Assembly (NCBI GenBank): GCA_903813345.2
Contig: CAIIXF020000008.1
Location: 1,373,341-1,437,340 of the forward strand
Source: Owenia fusiformis
Taxonomy: Eukaryota > Annelida > Polychaeta > Sabellida > Oweniidae
Direction: 5' to 3'
Length of the DNA stretch: 64,000 nucleotides
Shown here: piece after piece, positions 32,501-47,500 of the stretch
Layout: each line of letters begins with the position of its first letter
Position numbering within the stretch: position 1 is the stretch's first letter
The notes under the pieces: model-generated
Database searches by the model: none
Seen by the model: the letters and a program-made list of their open reading frames with translations, nothing else
Told to the model about the DNA's origin: nothing
Made by a program: the position numbers and the translations under genes

Positions 32501-35500
32501 TATTCAGTGAAATGCTTTAACTCCCTGAGCCTGTTGAATCAAATGATACTATCGAAAAGCAATCATTAGAAAGTGACGTCATTACTCAAAGTGTATTGAA
32601 ATGTTAATATAAATTGTCACACAAAACACATTGTCACTTTATCATTGTGTCAAATTCTGACTTTATCAAACTGTTGGTTCTTGTCTATATTGAACACAGT
32701 CATGACATATTCCATTATAGCTAAAAACAGATCTGTATTGGTAATCTTTTATAAAACAATGATGAAAAGGGCACGTGGCACTCCTCTAATCAATGCAAAA
32801 TTAGAACTATGTATTGTATTTGAACAAAAGTATCCCAATTGAGTATCTTCATGATAAACAACAAGATGAAGTATCTAGCCAATTTCCTGTTGAGGTAGAA
32901 TCTGAGTGCCAATATTAATAGCTGTTTGCCTTGGAAGATTGATTGGGTGGAGTATAGAGGTCATCAGTCACTTCAGCCTGAGTGCCAACATTCTGGTATA
33001 CCAGACCCCTCTTATCTGTCGGTTGGAAAGATCAAGAGAAAGGGGGCGTGGTTATCGCAATAAATAAATCAGGTCCGTATTTATATGTTGTCTCAAAAGA
33101 TACAATAATGATGTCATACTTCTGGTAGATGCCTAAAAACTATTTCATAGATTTCATAGTTTTGTCCCCTCAAATAGAGTAATCTCACCATTTTGTTTCC
33201 TCAAGTAGAATAATCATATCATTTGTGCCCTCAAGAGAAGTAATCACACCATTTTGTCTCTTAAAGTAGAGTAATCATACCATTCTGTCCCCTCAAATAG
33301 AGTAATAACACCATTTTGTCCCCTCAAATAGAGTAATCACACCATTTTGCCCCCTCAAATAGAGTAATCTCACCATTTTGTCCCCTCAAATAGAGTAATC
33401 ACACCATTTTGCCCCCTCAAATAGAGTAATCATACCATTTGTCTCCTCAAGTGGAGTATTCACACCATTTTGTCCCCTCAAATAGAGTAATCTCACCATT
33501 TTGTCCCCTCAAATAAAGTAATCACACCATTTTGTCCCCTCAAGTGGAGGAGTATTCACACCAATTTGTCTCCACAAGTAGAATACTCATACCATTTGTG
33601 CCCTCAATAGAAGTAATCACACCATTTTGTCCCTTAACGTAGAGTAATCATACCATTTTGCCCCCTCAAGTGGAGAAATCACACCATTTTGTCCCCTCAA
33701 GCAGCATAATCACACAACTTTGTCCCTTTAAGTAGAGCAATCATACCATTTTGTCTCCTCAAGTAGAGTTATCACACCATTGTGTCCCCTAAAGCAGCAT
33801 AATCACACAACTTTGTCCCTTCAAGTGGAGTAATCACACCATTTTGTCCCCTAAAGCAGCATAATCACACAACTTTGTCCCTTCAAGTAATCATACCATT
33901 TTGTCCCCTAAACCAGCATAATCACACAACTTTGTCCTTTAAAGTAGAGTAATCACACCATTTTGTCCCCTCAAGTGGAGTAATCATACCATTTTGTCCC
34001 ATCAAGTGGAGTAATATCACCATTTTGTCACCTCAAGTGGAGTAATAACACCATGTTGTCCCCTCAAGTGGAGTAATCACACCATTTTGTCCCCTCAAGT
34101 GGAATTATCATACCATTTTTCCCTTCGAGTGGAGTAATCATACCATTTTGTCCCCTCGAGTGGAGTAATAACACCATTTTGTCACCTCAAATGGAGTAAT
34201 AACACCATTTTGTCCCCTCAAGTGAAGTTATCATACCATTTGTCCTTTCAAGTGGAGTAATCATACCATTTTGTCCCCTCGAGTAGATTGTAATCATCAC
34301 ATCATTTTCCTCAAACTTTGTGAATGTTACAGAAACTACAGCCATGATAACAAGCTATAACAGTTACTTTAGCGAGAATTTTGTAATCTAAGGACAACTA
34401 TAACAACTACACAATTCCCTCTATGTGGTCAATTCAAGTAGATGAGAACAATAAACCAAACCTGATGTTTTTTACAAGAATTGGTTATTTCTTTTAATTG
34501 CTGGAGGGTTATTTGGCATTCCAATACTTTTAAGAATCGGATAATGCTTTTCCCTTCACCTTTACAGGCAAAAACAGGTTATCAAACAAAAACAGTAAAT
34601 TAGTAAATTGATTGTATTGGTCCATCAAGTAACCTGATTCCATCTTCACCTTAATATGCAAACACAGATTGAGACATATCTATTGCCAAACCATCTTTAC
34701 AAAATATAGAAATTGTCTTGGCACTAAATTAGGTTAACATAATCAGAAAATAGCAAATTGGGAAGTTGCATTGGTCCATCATACATGTCATAAGTCCATC
34801 CAAAAATTTGATTCCATGTAGCTGGGCATCAGACTGAATATATCAATCAATTTTGCTCGTATTATTACATAAATACAATGAGACAGAAAATCATTTGGCA
34901 CTAATTGAATGAAGCGGGATCAAAGCTACTTAACAATGCCTGCAATATGTATACTGATCGTGCTGAAGGGGACCTTTATCAGAGGTAGTCTTGTAGAAAA
35001 CTATCAAATAGGTATGCCCCTGTAACTCTTGTATACAGTATATGTCGATATATAAGGGTCATCTACTTGGAAGGAGGTTTTGGATATGGGGTTTATCCAG
35101 AGGGACTGATATGCATATCTATTTCCAAACCAACCACACATAACTAACAGGATCTTAAGAGGTTCTGGACAAATCATTTGATTCTGGACTTGTCATATTT
35201 TTTTTTCAACGAAATCACATCCAAGGGTTGAATTTTTATTAGCTATTTAGAGAGTGAGTCCTGCCTAGTATTAATTTCAATAAAAAAAGTTAAAATATAA
35301 CCCTATTTGAGAGTCAATCTAATACTTACATTACATTGATAAATTAAGGCAAATCCTGAAATATTTTTAAAGTGCATTTTTTTATGAAATATTATCCAGA
35401 AAGTATTTAGATGAAACGGTCTTATTTAAATACAAATCATAACATGATGATATTTTTCATTAAACATTTTTCAATGAAATTCAATTGAAGGGTCAAGATA

Positions 35501-38500
35501 AAACGAGCTAATTTAGGTGAAAACCCTTACATGATGATGTGTTTTCATAACTTCTTTCATAAAATTCCATCAAGGGGTGAAGATAAAATTATCGAATTTA
35601 AGTGATTAAGGATCACGAGGATATGTTTTCTTTGATATTTTCTATGAAATCCCATCCAATGGTCAAGGTAAAATTTTGATTTTGATTTGGTATTAGGTCA
35701 CGTCTTCGAAAGATCCATATAAGGCCCATAGAACCATATAGGAACGTCATTTTGAATGTCACGTGATAGATCCATATAAGGCTTTTAGAACCATGTATGG
35801 AAAGATGAGGGGAAGCCCCTGACACCTGTTTCACAATTTTATCCGAACGTTGTTTGGATCATTTCGGTTCTTATGCACTTCATTATTGTACCGAAGTTTC
35901 CCGATTCGATTCGTTGTATTTCGGAATCCTGGTGACAATTTTATATTCCATTGGAGTATTTTTGACCTACTTCTTATGACGGAAATTCCCGAACCTTGTT
36001 CGGATTAATCCAGATTTTCTGACCTACTTTATCTACCGAGATTTCACGAGTTAACATTCGTCTCATTCCGGAATCCTGGTGACAATTTTATACTCCATTG
36101 GAGTATTTTTGATCTACTTTTTCTTGATTTGACAACAAGCAAATCAAAAAGTTCGACATGAACGGGTCTCGATCAACTAACCTAGACAATGGAAGCCAGG
36201 CACGCTAACCATGAGACCAACGAGCTACCGATATGAAAGAACAAAAGTATTATATATTTATACCGAGCGTCAATTCAAAATGATCCTCACTTAAATACGA
36301 CTCGTCAGTTGTATCCAGAATAGTAGAACGCCTATGGCGCTAGTGAATAACCAAGTCCCAGGTGAGTGGTTCGTATCTCTCCGTGATATACTATTTTTGT
36401 TTTATTAAATACGACAGAAAGGAGCAAGGTGTAGGTTGAAAACAAGACGTTAGTTTGTTTCAAAACAGTTTGGAAACATTAATCTCTGATAATTTAAGGT
36501 TTTCCACTCCTGAAGGGCCTCTAGATCTATGAAATTCAATAATCCACTCAGTAAAAATACGATTTCTCTGCAACCTGATGTCCAATCAAGATCATTCAAA
36601 TATATATGTGTTCCTGACACGTTTGGGCGTCCGGGAATAAAATTGCTTGTGAAAACTGGCTTTGTATAAAAAACCTCCTACCTCATACCCACCTACCCAC
36701 GTACGTGGGACATAATACAGTCTTTGAAGGGTTCAATTTTAAAGATCTTAGTCTATTAAATCTAAATTTATGATGAATTATAGAAGCATTTGTAACGATC
36801 CTTGATAGCAAGTTGCTACTACATCCCAGCTGGGTTCGATTCCCACTCGGAGCATCGAATTTAGCACACTTTCTTTCAATTTCTTTTTCTGGCTTGTTGG
36901 ACCTATGGTCGCGGTCGTTAGTTATTTATTCCCCCGGGGCGCCCTCGGATCATTACACATTCTGCCTATTCTCAAGAGAAGTAATCATACCATCTGTGCC
37001 CTCAAGTGAAGTAATCACACCATTTTGTCCCCTCAAGAGAAGTAATCACACCATTTTGTACCCTCAAGAGAAGTTATCACACCATTTTGTCCCCAAGTGA
37101 AGTAATAACACCATTTTGTCCCCTCAAGTGGAGTAATCACACCATTTTGTCTCCTAAAGCAGCATAATCACACAACTTTGTCCCTTCAAGTAGACTAATC
37201 ATACCATTTGTGCCCTCAAGTGAAGCAATCACACCATTTGTGCCCTCAAGTGAAGTACTCACACCATTTTGTCCCTTAAAGTAGAGTAATCACACCATTT
37301 TGTCCCCCAAGTGGAGTAATAACACCATTCTGTCCCCTCAAGTGGAGTAATCACACCATTTTGTCTCCTAAAGCAGCATAATCACACAACTTTGTCCCTT
37401 CAAGTAGAGTAATCATACCATTTTATCCCTTCAATTAGAGTAATCATACCATTTTGTCCCCTGAAGAGAAGTAATCACACCATTTTGTCCCCTAAAGCAG
37501 CATAATCACAAAACTTTGTCCCTTCAAGTAGAGCAATCACATCATGTGTCCCCTCAAGTGGAGAAATAACACCATTTTGTCACCTCAAGTGGAGTAATAA
37601 CACAATTTTGTCCCCTAAGTGGAGTAATCACACATTTTTGTCCCCTCAAGTGGAGTTATCATACCATTTGTCCTTTCAAGTGGAGTATCATTTGTCCCCT
37701 CAAGTGGAGTGTAATCATCACATCATTTTCCTCAAACTTTGTGAATGTTACAGAAACTACAGCCATGATAACAAGCTATAACAGTTACTTTACAGAGAAA
37801 TTTGTAATCTAAGGACAACTAACAACAACTACACAATTCCCTCTATGTGGTCAATTCAAGTAGGTGAGAACAATAAACCAAACCTAATGTTTTTTACAGG
37901 AATTGGTTATTTCTTTTAATGGCTGGAGGGTTATTTGGCATTCCAATACTTTTAAGAATCAGATATTGTTTTTTTCCCTTCACCTTTACAGGCAAAAACA
38001 GGTTATCAAACAAAAACAGTAAATTAGTAAATTGATTGTATCTGTGTATTGGTCCATCGAGTAACCTGATTCCATCTTCACCTTAATATGCAAACACAGA
38101 TTGAGACATATCTATTGCCAAACCATCTTTACAAAATATAGAAATTGTCTTGTCACTAAATACGGTTAACATAATCAGAAAACAGCAAATTGGGAAGTTG
38201 CATTGGTCCATCATAAGTCCATCCAAAAATTTGATTCCATGTAGCTGGGCATCAGACTGAATATATCAATCAATTTTGCTCATATTATTACATAAATACA
38301 ATGAGACAGAAAATCATTTGGCACTAATTGAATGAAGCGGGATCAAAGCTACTTAATGCCTGCAATATGTATACCGATTGTGCTGAAGGGGACCTTTATC
38401 AGAGGTAGTCTTTTAGAAAACTGTCAAATAGGTATGCCCCTGTATGCATTTAAACTCTTGTATACAGTATATGTCGATATATAAGGGTCATGTACTTGGC

Positions 38501-41500
38501 CGGAGGTTTTGGATATGGGGTTTATCCAGAGGGACTGATATGCATATCTATTTCTAAACCAACCGCACATAACTGCTTTATCCTATATCCAGTAGAGTTT
38601 TCAAGGACATATGGTCAGTGCAATAGTACAAGGTGTGAAAATGAACATATAATTCATACGTAAAGTCATTTTATTGCATTTTTTCTTTAAAATTGTCTTA
38701 TTTTGTGACTGAATAGAGAATAAAGCGTTTTGAAATATTTGATGTTGTCAAATTCAGATTGATGAGAGTACATAATTTGGCCAACTTAATAACTCATTAC
38801 TAATTACTCCAAACAGTAAGGCAACTGGAACTGACACTTATCCCCAGATTAATTCCAACTTTGACAAATCTGAATTTTCAAATTAGAGGAAACACGTGAC
38901 AGGATGTATATGATATGATCTCTGATGACATTGTATTAATCATGAGTTATTACAATCAGGTAATAGTTAGGTAATGCACCCAAAAATAAAACCAAGTAAA
39001 ACATACAATAAAACATACAAAAATGCACAAGGGTACAAATACCACAATCTGGCCCAAAGAAATGAGAAAACAACCAAACGTTTCAAAATATCAAGAGAAT
39101 ACAACAAGCATGGGCTAAAGACAATAAACCAAATGAGATGATTATCCCATTATCTAAAGTGTGACAGAGGCAGCTACTAGTTTCATCTTAGGTCTAAGAT
39201 CAGATTCGTCATACTTTCACGCAGGTCACAAGATCAATAACTCAATCTATAAGGCTATTATCCACACTCGACAGAAACATGAACAGGAAACTGCTCGTTA
39301 ACTTCCCAATGTTTATTGTAAAAATATTTAGATTCCACGTACATGTAGATGCTTTTGTAACGAGTACAAAAGGCGAGTTTTAATTTCACACTGCTTTCAG
39401 GTGATGAGGGTTGCATGTTTTGTGCTATACAGTATGTTATTAATACAGATCCCATTTTCACTTCAATGGAATATCGCTACTGTATCAAATATACTAAAGA
39501 TGTTACAGCTCAATTACACTGAATTAACTCTTTTGTTACGGTTCAATTTCTTCTTTTTCTTCTGTGATGATATATTTCAATGATAATATGAGGTTTTAAG
39601 ACCATTACATTAATTTGATAAAGTAAAACTATTTCTCTGGAGAGTAAGCACATCTTGCATACACAGTTAATATAAGCAGTTAACGTCACATGCTGTCACC
39701 CTTTGAGGACATTTTACAGTCATCATCATTATCCCTAACATAAAATGGATTGACTGTTCAACTATCTCAATGCTACAAGTAAGAATCAATCTGAGAGGGA
39801 GCTGAGTCTAGACTACTTCATTAGCACACTGATTACAATCAAATCAAGAATGTCAGTAAAGTTCCCTCAAGCGCGATCTAATCATTATTCAGGCGCATTC
39901 TACAGCCATTCCAAAAAGATAGCTACTGATTTGATTTGAAAAGCCACTTTGCAAGAAACAGTTCCTGATAAGGCATTAAATAAAATAACATCTGATGATG
40001 TGTCTTTAATTACAAAAATTCAGACATAACATATTTAGATATTGTTCAAGGGGAGGGGAACATTTAAAACATTAATTTTCCATTTTTCCATACTTCATAA
40101 AACCTTATTTGGTGACATCTGATCTTTTGGAGTCTGCTCTCGACTCAAGATTTTACTTTTGGTACCAGAAATGAAAGTGGGAAAAGAGGGAAGAGGGATC
40201 TATTGAGCTTAACTATACATGTAAGTTATCAAAACATATCAAAAGTTACAAAAGGATATCTAGTTACATTATCCTACCACAGGTATATGCCCTTTGATGT
40301 CTGTGTGAGATATGTAACTCAAATGAAATGAAATACAAGGCCTAAAACAGTTAATATGTTTTATTACACCTTATGTTAGATAAGGTAAGAGAAACTCATT
40401 TCTTCTCCATACAATCTTGGGTCTATTAAAGAGTTAGGTATTAAGCCTCCAAAACATGTGGTATTTTGTGGTATGTAAATATGAAAAATTCTGGAACCTT
40501 TTTATATAGACTCTTCCGTCAAGGGTTCTAGACAGATTATAAAAATAGAATTTTCAAAGCTATGAAGAATCAAAATTACATCTATCTTTGTTAAGTGTCA
40601 TTTTGTAATAAAAAGTCCTATGTTTTTCCTACACAGATTGATTTTTCTTTTATTATCGAAATAGGATTTTTCCAAGCTGTTGCATGCAACAACCCAAGTG
40701 TCTCATAAACGAAAACATTGAACGTTGCTAAGATGACAAGCAAAACAACCTGGAGACTCATTAATTTTTATGGATTTATCCGCAACATGGACTGTAAAGC
40801 CAAGAATTATTAAACTGTCATACATTAGAGTTGTAGGCGACTAATTATAAGAACTGACATTTTGAGCAACCAAGCAACATTTATTTTTACAATTGATTTA
40901 ACGTCAAAAGAAAACATGCAAGCTAGAATATCAATTAATCCAAATTTAACGTCTCCTTCGCTTTAGGCTTGCTGCTAGATTTTCTCAGTCACATATATCG
41001 GGTGTCCCAAAATAAATGAGACACTTTTTGACAAGTATTTTCTCGGCAACTGATAAACCAGATTCACTGCAAATCCATACAAGTAAATTTTATGTGAGTA
41101 CTAAGAAATTCAAGATAGCATGTCAAAAGATTCCATACCGGAGCAATGCAATGAGAACTTCATAGTGTTTGTACCAAAAAGGAGAGGAATTTGAGAAGTA
41201 ATATCTCAGCAATAGATCAGCCAAATAGTTTGAAAACTTTACTTGAGGCACTTTAGAGTATCCTCAAGTAGAACTATGAATATGTAAGAGATCGGTCTTT
41301 TATTATGTGTCTATTTTTGAATTAAAGACAGTATGTCAAAATTGTCAATACAGTGTATCAATGTAAAAGTCACTTATTCATCCATTTTGTGGCAAAAATG
41401 TTTTTCCATTTTTATTCCAACAATATCACCTCCAATGAATTTTGAGAATGATTGGATTTTGAATATTTATTTTTTATTTATTTTGATCAAATTAATTAGA

Positions 41501-44500
41501 CATGACACACAGACAAGCTATTTTGACTGATTGACATATTCTATCACCTGATAGCTGGTACAAACACTATGGAGATCTCATCGCAGAGCTCCGATATGGG
41601 AATTTTTGACATGCTGTTTTGAATTTCTTAGTACTCAATATTTATATTTAGTACTGAATATTTATTTGATCTTTTTTATATTTTTACCACTTGCTAATGA
41701 TACTCTTAGGCTACTTTGTACACATTTTCAGTAAATTTGGTTCATCAATTACTCAGATGCGAGGAGGTAGTTACCAGTTTCACCACCAGGTGGCTAATTC
41801 GGGGGAAATAACATGGCAGGGTATTACAAAGTTCTTTTAAACTTGAAAATCATCAGTTTTAATGGTTCACTTTTCATATTACCCTTATGTATCGGATACT
41901 TATTCAAATTAAAATATGTCCAGTAAAAGAAAAAATATTATCTGCCTAACATAAGAAATGATATTTCACTTTTTGTGATTTTACAATGGGAAATCTCCCT
42001 GACCTAAAAGTCACATTTTCAAAGAAAATATACTTGGAAAAAAGTGTCTTCTTTTTTGGGAAACCCGATATATCGTCTCTGCTCAAAAGCTTAAATAAAC
42101 GTTATTATTTTCAAGTATTTCTTTATAATCTCTAGCTTTGAGACTAAATTTCCTGTTGATTCCGCTTTTCCAATTCTGAAACATGGCTAGTGACCACTAA
42201 TATCATATTTTTCCGAATATTTTCTCATTGGAGTTAATCACTTATTGTTAATCTGCTCTTAGTGACTTGTAAAATACACAATTGATTATTGGACAGTCAA
42301 AACAAGGTTTTTTCTCAGCTAAGTATAATTAATCTTCTTAAAGTTGTAACTTACCTAATATAAATTAATCATGAATGTCTGGTTTGGGATGCAAAAAATT
42401 ATATTCACACATAGCTAGGCAATGTGTGTTCGATTCCAGCCAATCAAAACATAGTATTTCACATAATAGCAGTGCATGAAATAACCAGTAATGCATTTAT
42501 CGTATGGTTGTCATGGTGAGATCATCATAGGCAGGGGGAGATTTCCCAAAGGTGTCCTTTGGTATTGGCACCTTCAATAACCAATTTTATAAACAGGCCT
42601 CAGTACTTGCCATTGAAATGGATCTCACAATGTTCGCTGTTGTTTTATGAGTATTCTCTACAAGTTTGGATTGAGTAACTTCAATATTATTACCGCAGTT
42701 TTGAAATGATGATGTTGAAATGATGTTAAACTGAAATAAACGCCATTTCCACGATTTCAAATTTTACTTTGCGCATGCGCAGCACTGAGAGAGCCCATGC
42801 TCACATCCTGCAATTTGATTGGACATCATACACTGGGGAATCCCCGAATACGATAGAATATGAAAGAGTTATGGGAGCTACTCACTTCTTCTGCTAATAA
42901 AAATTGTCTTTAATTTATGTTTATTTTATCCACTAATAATGTGTGTATGCATGTACATATAATTGATAATTTAAATATAAAAATTAAAAGCAAATCATAC
43001 AGTCACGTTTGTAAACCATGAGGTAACATTGAGTTAATAACTTATTTTTCTATAGAATAAAACATCAATGTGTTAACTGTCAAAAATCACTATAATCAAG
43101 ATCGACAAGGTGTGCTCATCTATATTATATCTTATTGATTAAGCATCGCATGTCAGAACAATTCAGATATAAACCTGATGAAAAATTGAAAGCAAACTAT
43201 TTTAATTTCCTCTCAATTCTGCGTCAAATCAGTGAATAATTCATCAAAGGCCAACAAAGGTATTTAATTCTCAGTTCCTACCACATACAAAGAAAAGTCA
43301 GGCTGATTTTGCAATATAAAATACTGAGCTAAAAATGAAAAACGAACGATTAACATGAACAAGCCTAAAATCTACACACTAAATTACATGAAAATCCATG
43401 AAAATGAACATGCTTTATTCCAATACAAGAAAAGCATGGAAATACATAGCCAAATATGTCAGTGAACTTCACAGATTAGCGCAACCTTTGGTGTAGTCTA
43501 TTGGGCTTTGGCATGTAGAGTGGTGATCCAGGGGAAATAGATCCACCATTAATCAATTATTCAATGGTCTCCCCTGCTACTCAATCAAGGTAATATTACC
43601 CAGTTGGATTGTAAATTAACATTAGAAACTTTCATCAGGTCAAGGTGACTGTAAATGTATATTGAAATATGGCTTTATCCCGAATTTAAGATATTCTTGG
43701 AATAGAGATGTTGCAAGGATATTGAGATGATTTGGAATCTGTATTCCAAACAAGAAATGTCAAATCCACAAAATTGCAAATCCCAGCAACCTGAATATGG
43801 CAACCAAAGCAACTATGAAGATAAAGCACTTTTAATAGAAACTGCTACTGAAAGGGGTTCAACGGGGAATTACTGTTCACTTTAGCATGGTCGGGTCCAA
43901 ATTAGGGTAAAAGCCTTCAAAACACATCTAAGGTATGCAGCTAATTAATAAGCCTCATGCAAAATACAATGAACCAAGGACATTGACTGTATATATTAAT
44001 CATTTACTTATACAGGCTTATATTGTCAAGGAAACTGTCAATAACAAGTTTGAAGTAATATATTACAAGAATAGAAATAGCTTTTACGTTATGTCTAATA
44101 AACACATTCAAGGTTGTTGTACTTAAAAACAATGTGGCTTAAAGACAAACAGTGCACATCAGAAATCAAGGCTGCTGTACTTAACAAGAATATGGATAAC
44201 TTGTCATTAAAAGGTAGAATATTATTATATTCAAATCAAAAGAGATATTATCTAAAATGTTTGATCACAAGTTACATAACAGTAGAATTTTTTTTATAAA
44301 AAACAGAAAGGTCGATGACTCCATTTACGTTGTGTTGCTTCTTGAAAATATCTAGTTTTGTTTATGTCATTTGTCAAGCATTACCATGGAAACAATCCAT
44401 TGTGATGAATAAGTCAAGTCATTAATTAATTCCTTATTATAGAATATGCAAATAAATAAGAATTAACTTCTTTCATCATGAAAATTACAAGAAATATTCA

Positions 44501-47500
44501 TTAATAAGCATAAAAGTACAGTCATCAGTCAATATTACCACATGGTAAAGCCACCATAACAATCAGTATTAATAGAGATTAAAGTGCCTGGCCATGTCTA
44601 ACTAGCTTTACTACCCCATATTGAATCTGCACTTTTATTTTATAAAATTTTCATATATTTATGGAAAGATTCAGGAGGCTAGAATTGTTATCAGTTAGGG
44701 AAATACTTTTTATCTAAAAAGTGCAAGTTTTGATCATAGAACTCTTCATGTAAATTGGCACTATTTGGTGGGCCCACATGGTTAAACAAGATTTATTGGG
44801 ATGCCCACCTGACAGAGCAACCACCCTCCCACCCGGCAAACTGATTAATATTAGCACCCAAGGGTGCGAAAAAAAGATGATAAACAGTTAAACAGACAAA
44901 TTGACAAGGGAGTGCCTACATAGACTCACTGGGGTATATTATATATACAGTAAAACCTGAATATCTGAATACATGGCTAATCCGAACACCTCCCTTTATG
45001 AACACTTTTTTTTGGTCTCATTTTTTCCTCCCATTGACTCCCATGTTAAAAAAACCTTGAAATGTGAACACCTCTCAATTTGAACAGTGAACAGTCATAT
45101 TTGAAAAAAAATTAACCTGTCTAATCTGAACACTTTTGTGTCAAATTGACAAAGTCATGATTAATCCTTATAATTATGGCATTATATTAACAATGATATT
45201 AGAATAGACTAATACATCAAGGAGAACTTCATTCCCTAAGTGATACATTGCTATCTGATAGATGTTCACGATAATATAACAATCCATCACTTTTTAATGG
45301 GGATCCTTCTGTCAGAGCTAATTATGGCACAGTGTCTAATTAAACAACATGAAACTGAAAAACCTGCTCTGAGGTCATATCATATATAGAGATGATATCC
45401 TATGATTTATGAGTGATATGATTTTTATCCACGAATGGATATGATATCTGCACAAGCGAGCTTAGCGAGAATGCAGATATCAATATCCATGAGTGGATTA
45501 AAATCATATCTCGAGTAAATCATAGGATAAGTCATCATCAGAATCTTCGGAAATTAAGTGATTTAATTCAAATTTTCCAAACAATATGGCAATGTTGACA
45601 CTTAGCCTCGTTTTGAGCCTGAAGTAGCAAAAATCCATAATTCATAGCATATGGTGCCGTATGTCATGGCTTAAACGCCGTATGCTATGGTTAGGTGAAA
45701 ATCTGTCAAATATATCATATTTACCAATGATTACAAAAATACTGTTTTATTTTGACATGTTATCCTATGAATATCATGCTAACTGTGGAATAAAATAGAT
45801 TACATTACTGATTTTCAGCCAAATGAATTCTTTTTCTTGAGATACAAGAAATATATATAAGTAACTACAGAAAAATTTTTTTAAACCAGAGTGAACTCCA
45901 GTAAGAGAAAAAAATGTCACACTGTAAATACAAACACAATCTGATCAATGATGGGATTTTTTGAGTAGAGCTTTGAATAACTTCTTCCAATCAAAAGCCC
46001 TCCTTTTATTTGGTGGGTTGCTGTGCAAAAATGTCTTCATGATCATGGGTATAACTTGCATAAACTAAACGAAAACGAGACAAGCCATGGGAGTGACATA
46101 AATCATGAAAGTGACAGCCTCCTTGAAAATGGCAAAATCCATGAATGTGACATAAGCCCACAATCCTCAAATTCCATTTTTAATCCATATTCTCATTTGA
46201 CATATGAATAACATAAAAAATAAATTAATTTACCTTTTCCTCTTTTCTGTGTACCAGGGGTCAGTTTCACCTTGTACCTAAACAGAGCAAAGAACAGAAA
46301 TTAAACCACTGTTCAGTTAGTCTCGCATCAAGTCCCTAATCATCACTGTTCTCTCTATATCATTTTTCCTGTGTATAAGAGATGGGGGCGGGGGTGTAAA
46401 GGGGCTTGATGCAAGACTAGAAATTATATTTAAGAAATATAGACCGTAGAGCAGGGGTAGTGGAGAGGTTAAGCTAACGATGTTTTTCACAACGTAACCG
46501 TGAACGCAAAGTGCAAAAATTAACAAAGGAATGTATCGAGCGCTCATAGTTTTATGCGCGCTTAGTCTACTTCAGATACTCTTTCAGCTTCAGAGTTTCG
46601 GGTTTAGAACGGGAGATTTGAATATTTGACGTTGGGTCAACGGGAACCATTTTACTCGTGTCTATTGAACACTATGCTGTCAATTTTGATTTCGATGTAC
46701 AGTTGAATTCTTGCTGAACACGATGATGTATGTCATGCATGATTTAGCGCCAAAAATCTTACGAAACGAGCTCGTTTAAAATATGTATTAGAAAACCAGC
46801 TATAAAACCGCATCAATGACATACTATAGAATCATTACACGCTATGGTGTAGTATAAACAAACACTGTATTTGAACGGCTATTTATATGAGAAGGCTACA
46901 TGAATTTGTATATGGTCGAGTGATACGTACAGGTTCAGTTTCGATTATATATGCAAAGCTTAACCTCTCCACCATCGTCGAATACACCCCGCAGGGCTAG
47001 GCACAAATGTTTTCTGTAAGAAAGCTCAAAAGCTTTTGTGCCTACCCCTAAGGTGTGTATTTGAGGATATAACACCTGGTCTGAGGTCTATATTACAATT
47101 CGAACATGAAAACTCACCAAAATGTTTCGAATATTCATTAAGGTCCGCCGTTTCTACGGCCCAATGTTATGAGGACACACATTACTCGTATTACCAGGGG
47201 TATTGCTCGCGAATATGCCCCAGGTGAGGCGCGAATACAGTCATGTTCGAATTATAAAATAACATTTACATGAAAACTGCAACAATCAGACTTATTAGTC
47301 ATAATCAGACTAAATCAGGCACAATTGTTTGCTTAAATGCTGTGTCTGTATTCAAACAGGTAAAACTTACTTGTAGTTTGTCATTGCACTATAGGGGGCG
47401 CATACAGGTACAAACTTACTTGTAGTTTGTCATTGCACTATAGGGGGCGCATACAGGTACAAACTTACTTGTAGTTTGTCATTGCACTATAGGGGGCGCA

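Larger units (their letters stand above)
17814..46233 (-). other. 28.4 kb NEMF intron rich in repeats
   Basis: This intron separates the two terminal exons from the rest of the gene. It contains the 22.8-31.4 kb element cluster, the two 31-bp minisatellites and several palindromes described separately. The plain stretches 18190-19460, 19660-20500, 20600-21220, 22050-22800, 31410-32258, 32360-33160, 38580-40997, 42069-44940 and 45690-46230 are AT-rich with no gene I can support on either strand. Confidence 0.85.

Noticed and set aside
36135-36860. Functional tRNA genes
   Set aside because: Box B-like motifs are present but no stretch folds into a full cloverleaf with paired acceptor stem; SINE or tRNA relics fit better.
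42405-42440. tRNA-like GTGTTCGATTCCAGCC
   Set aside because: A lone box B-like match with no box A at proper spacing.
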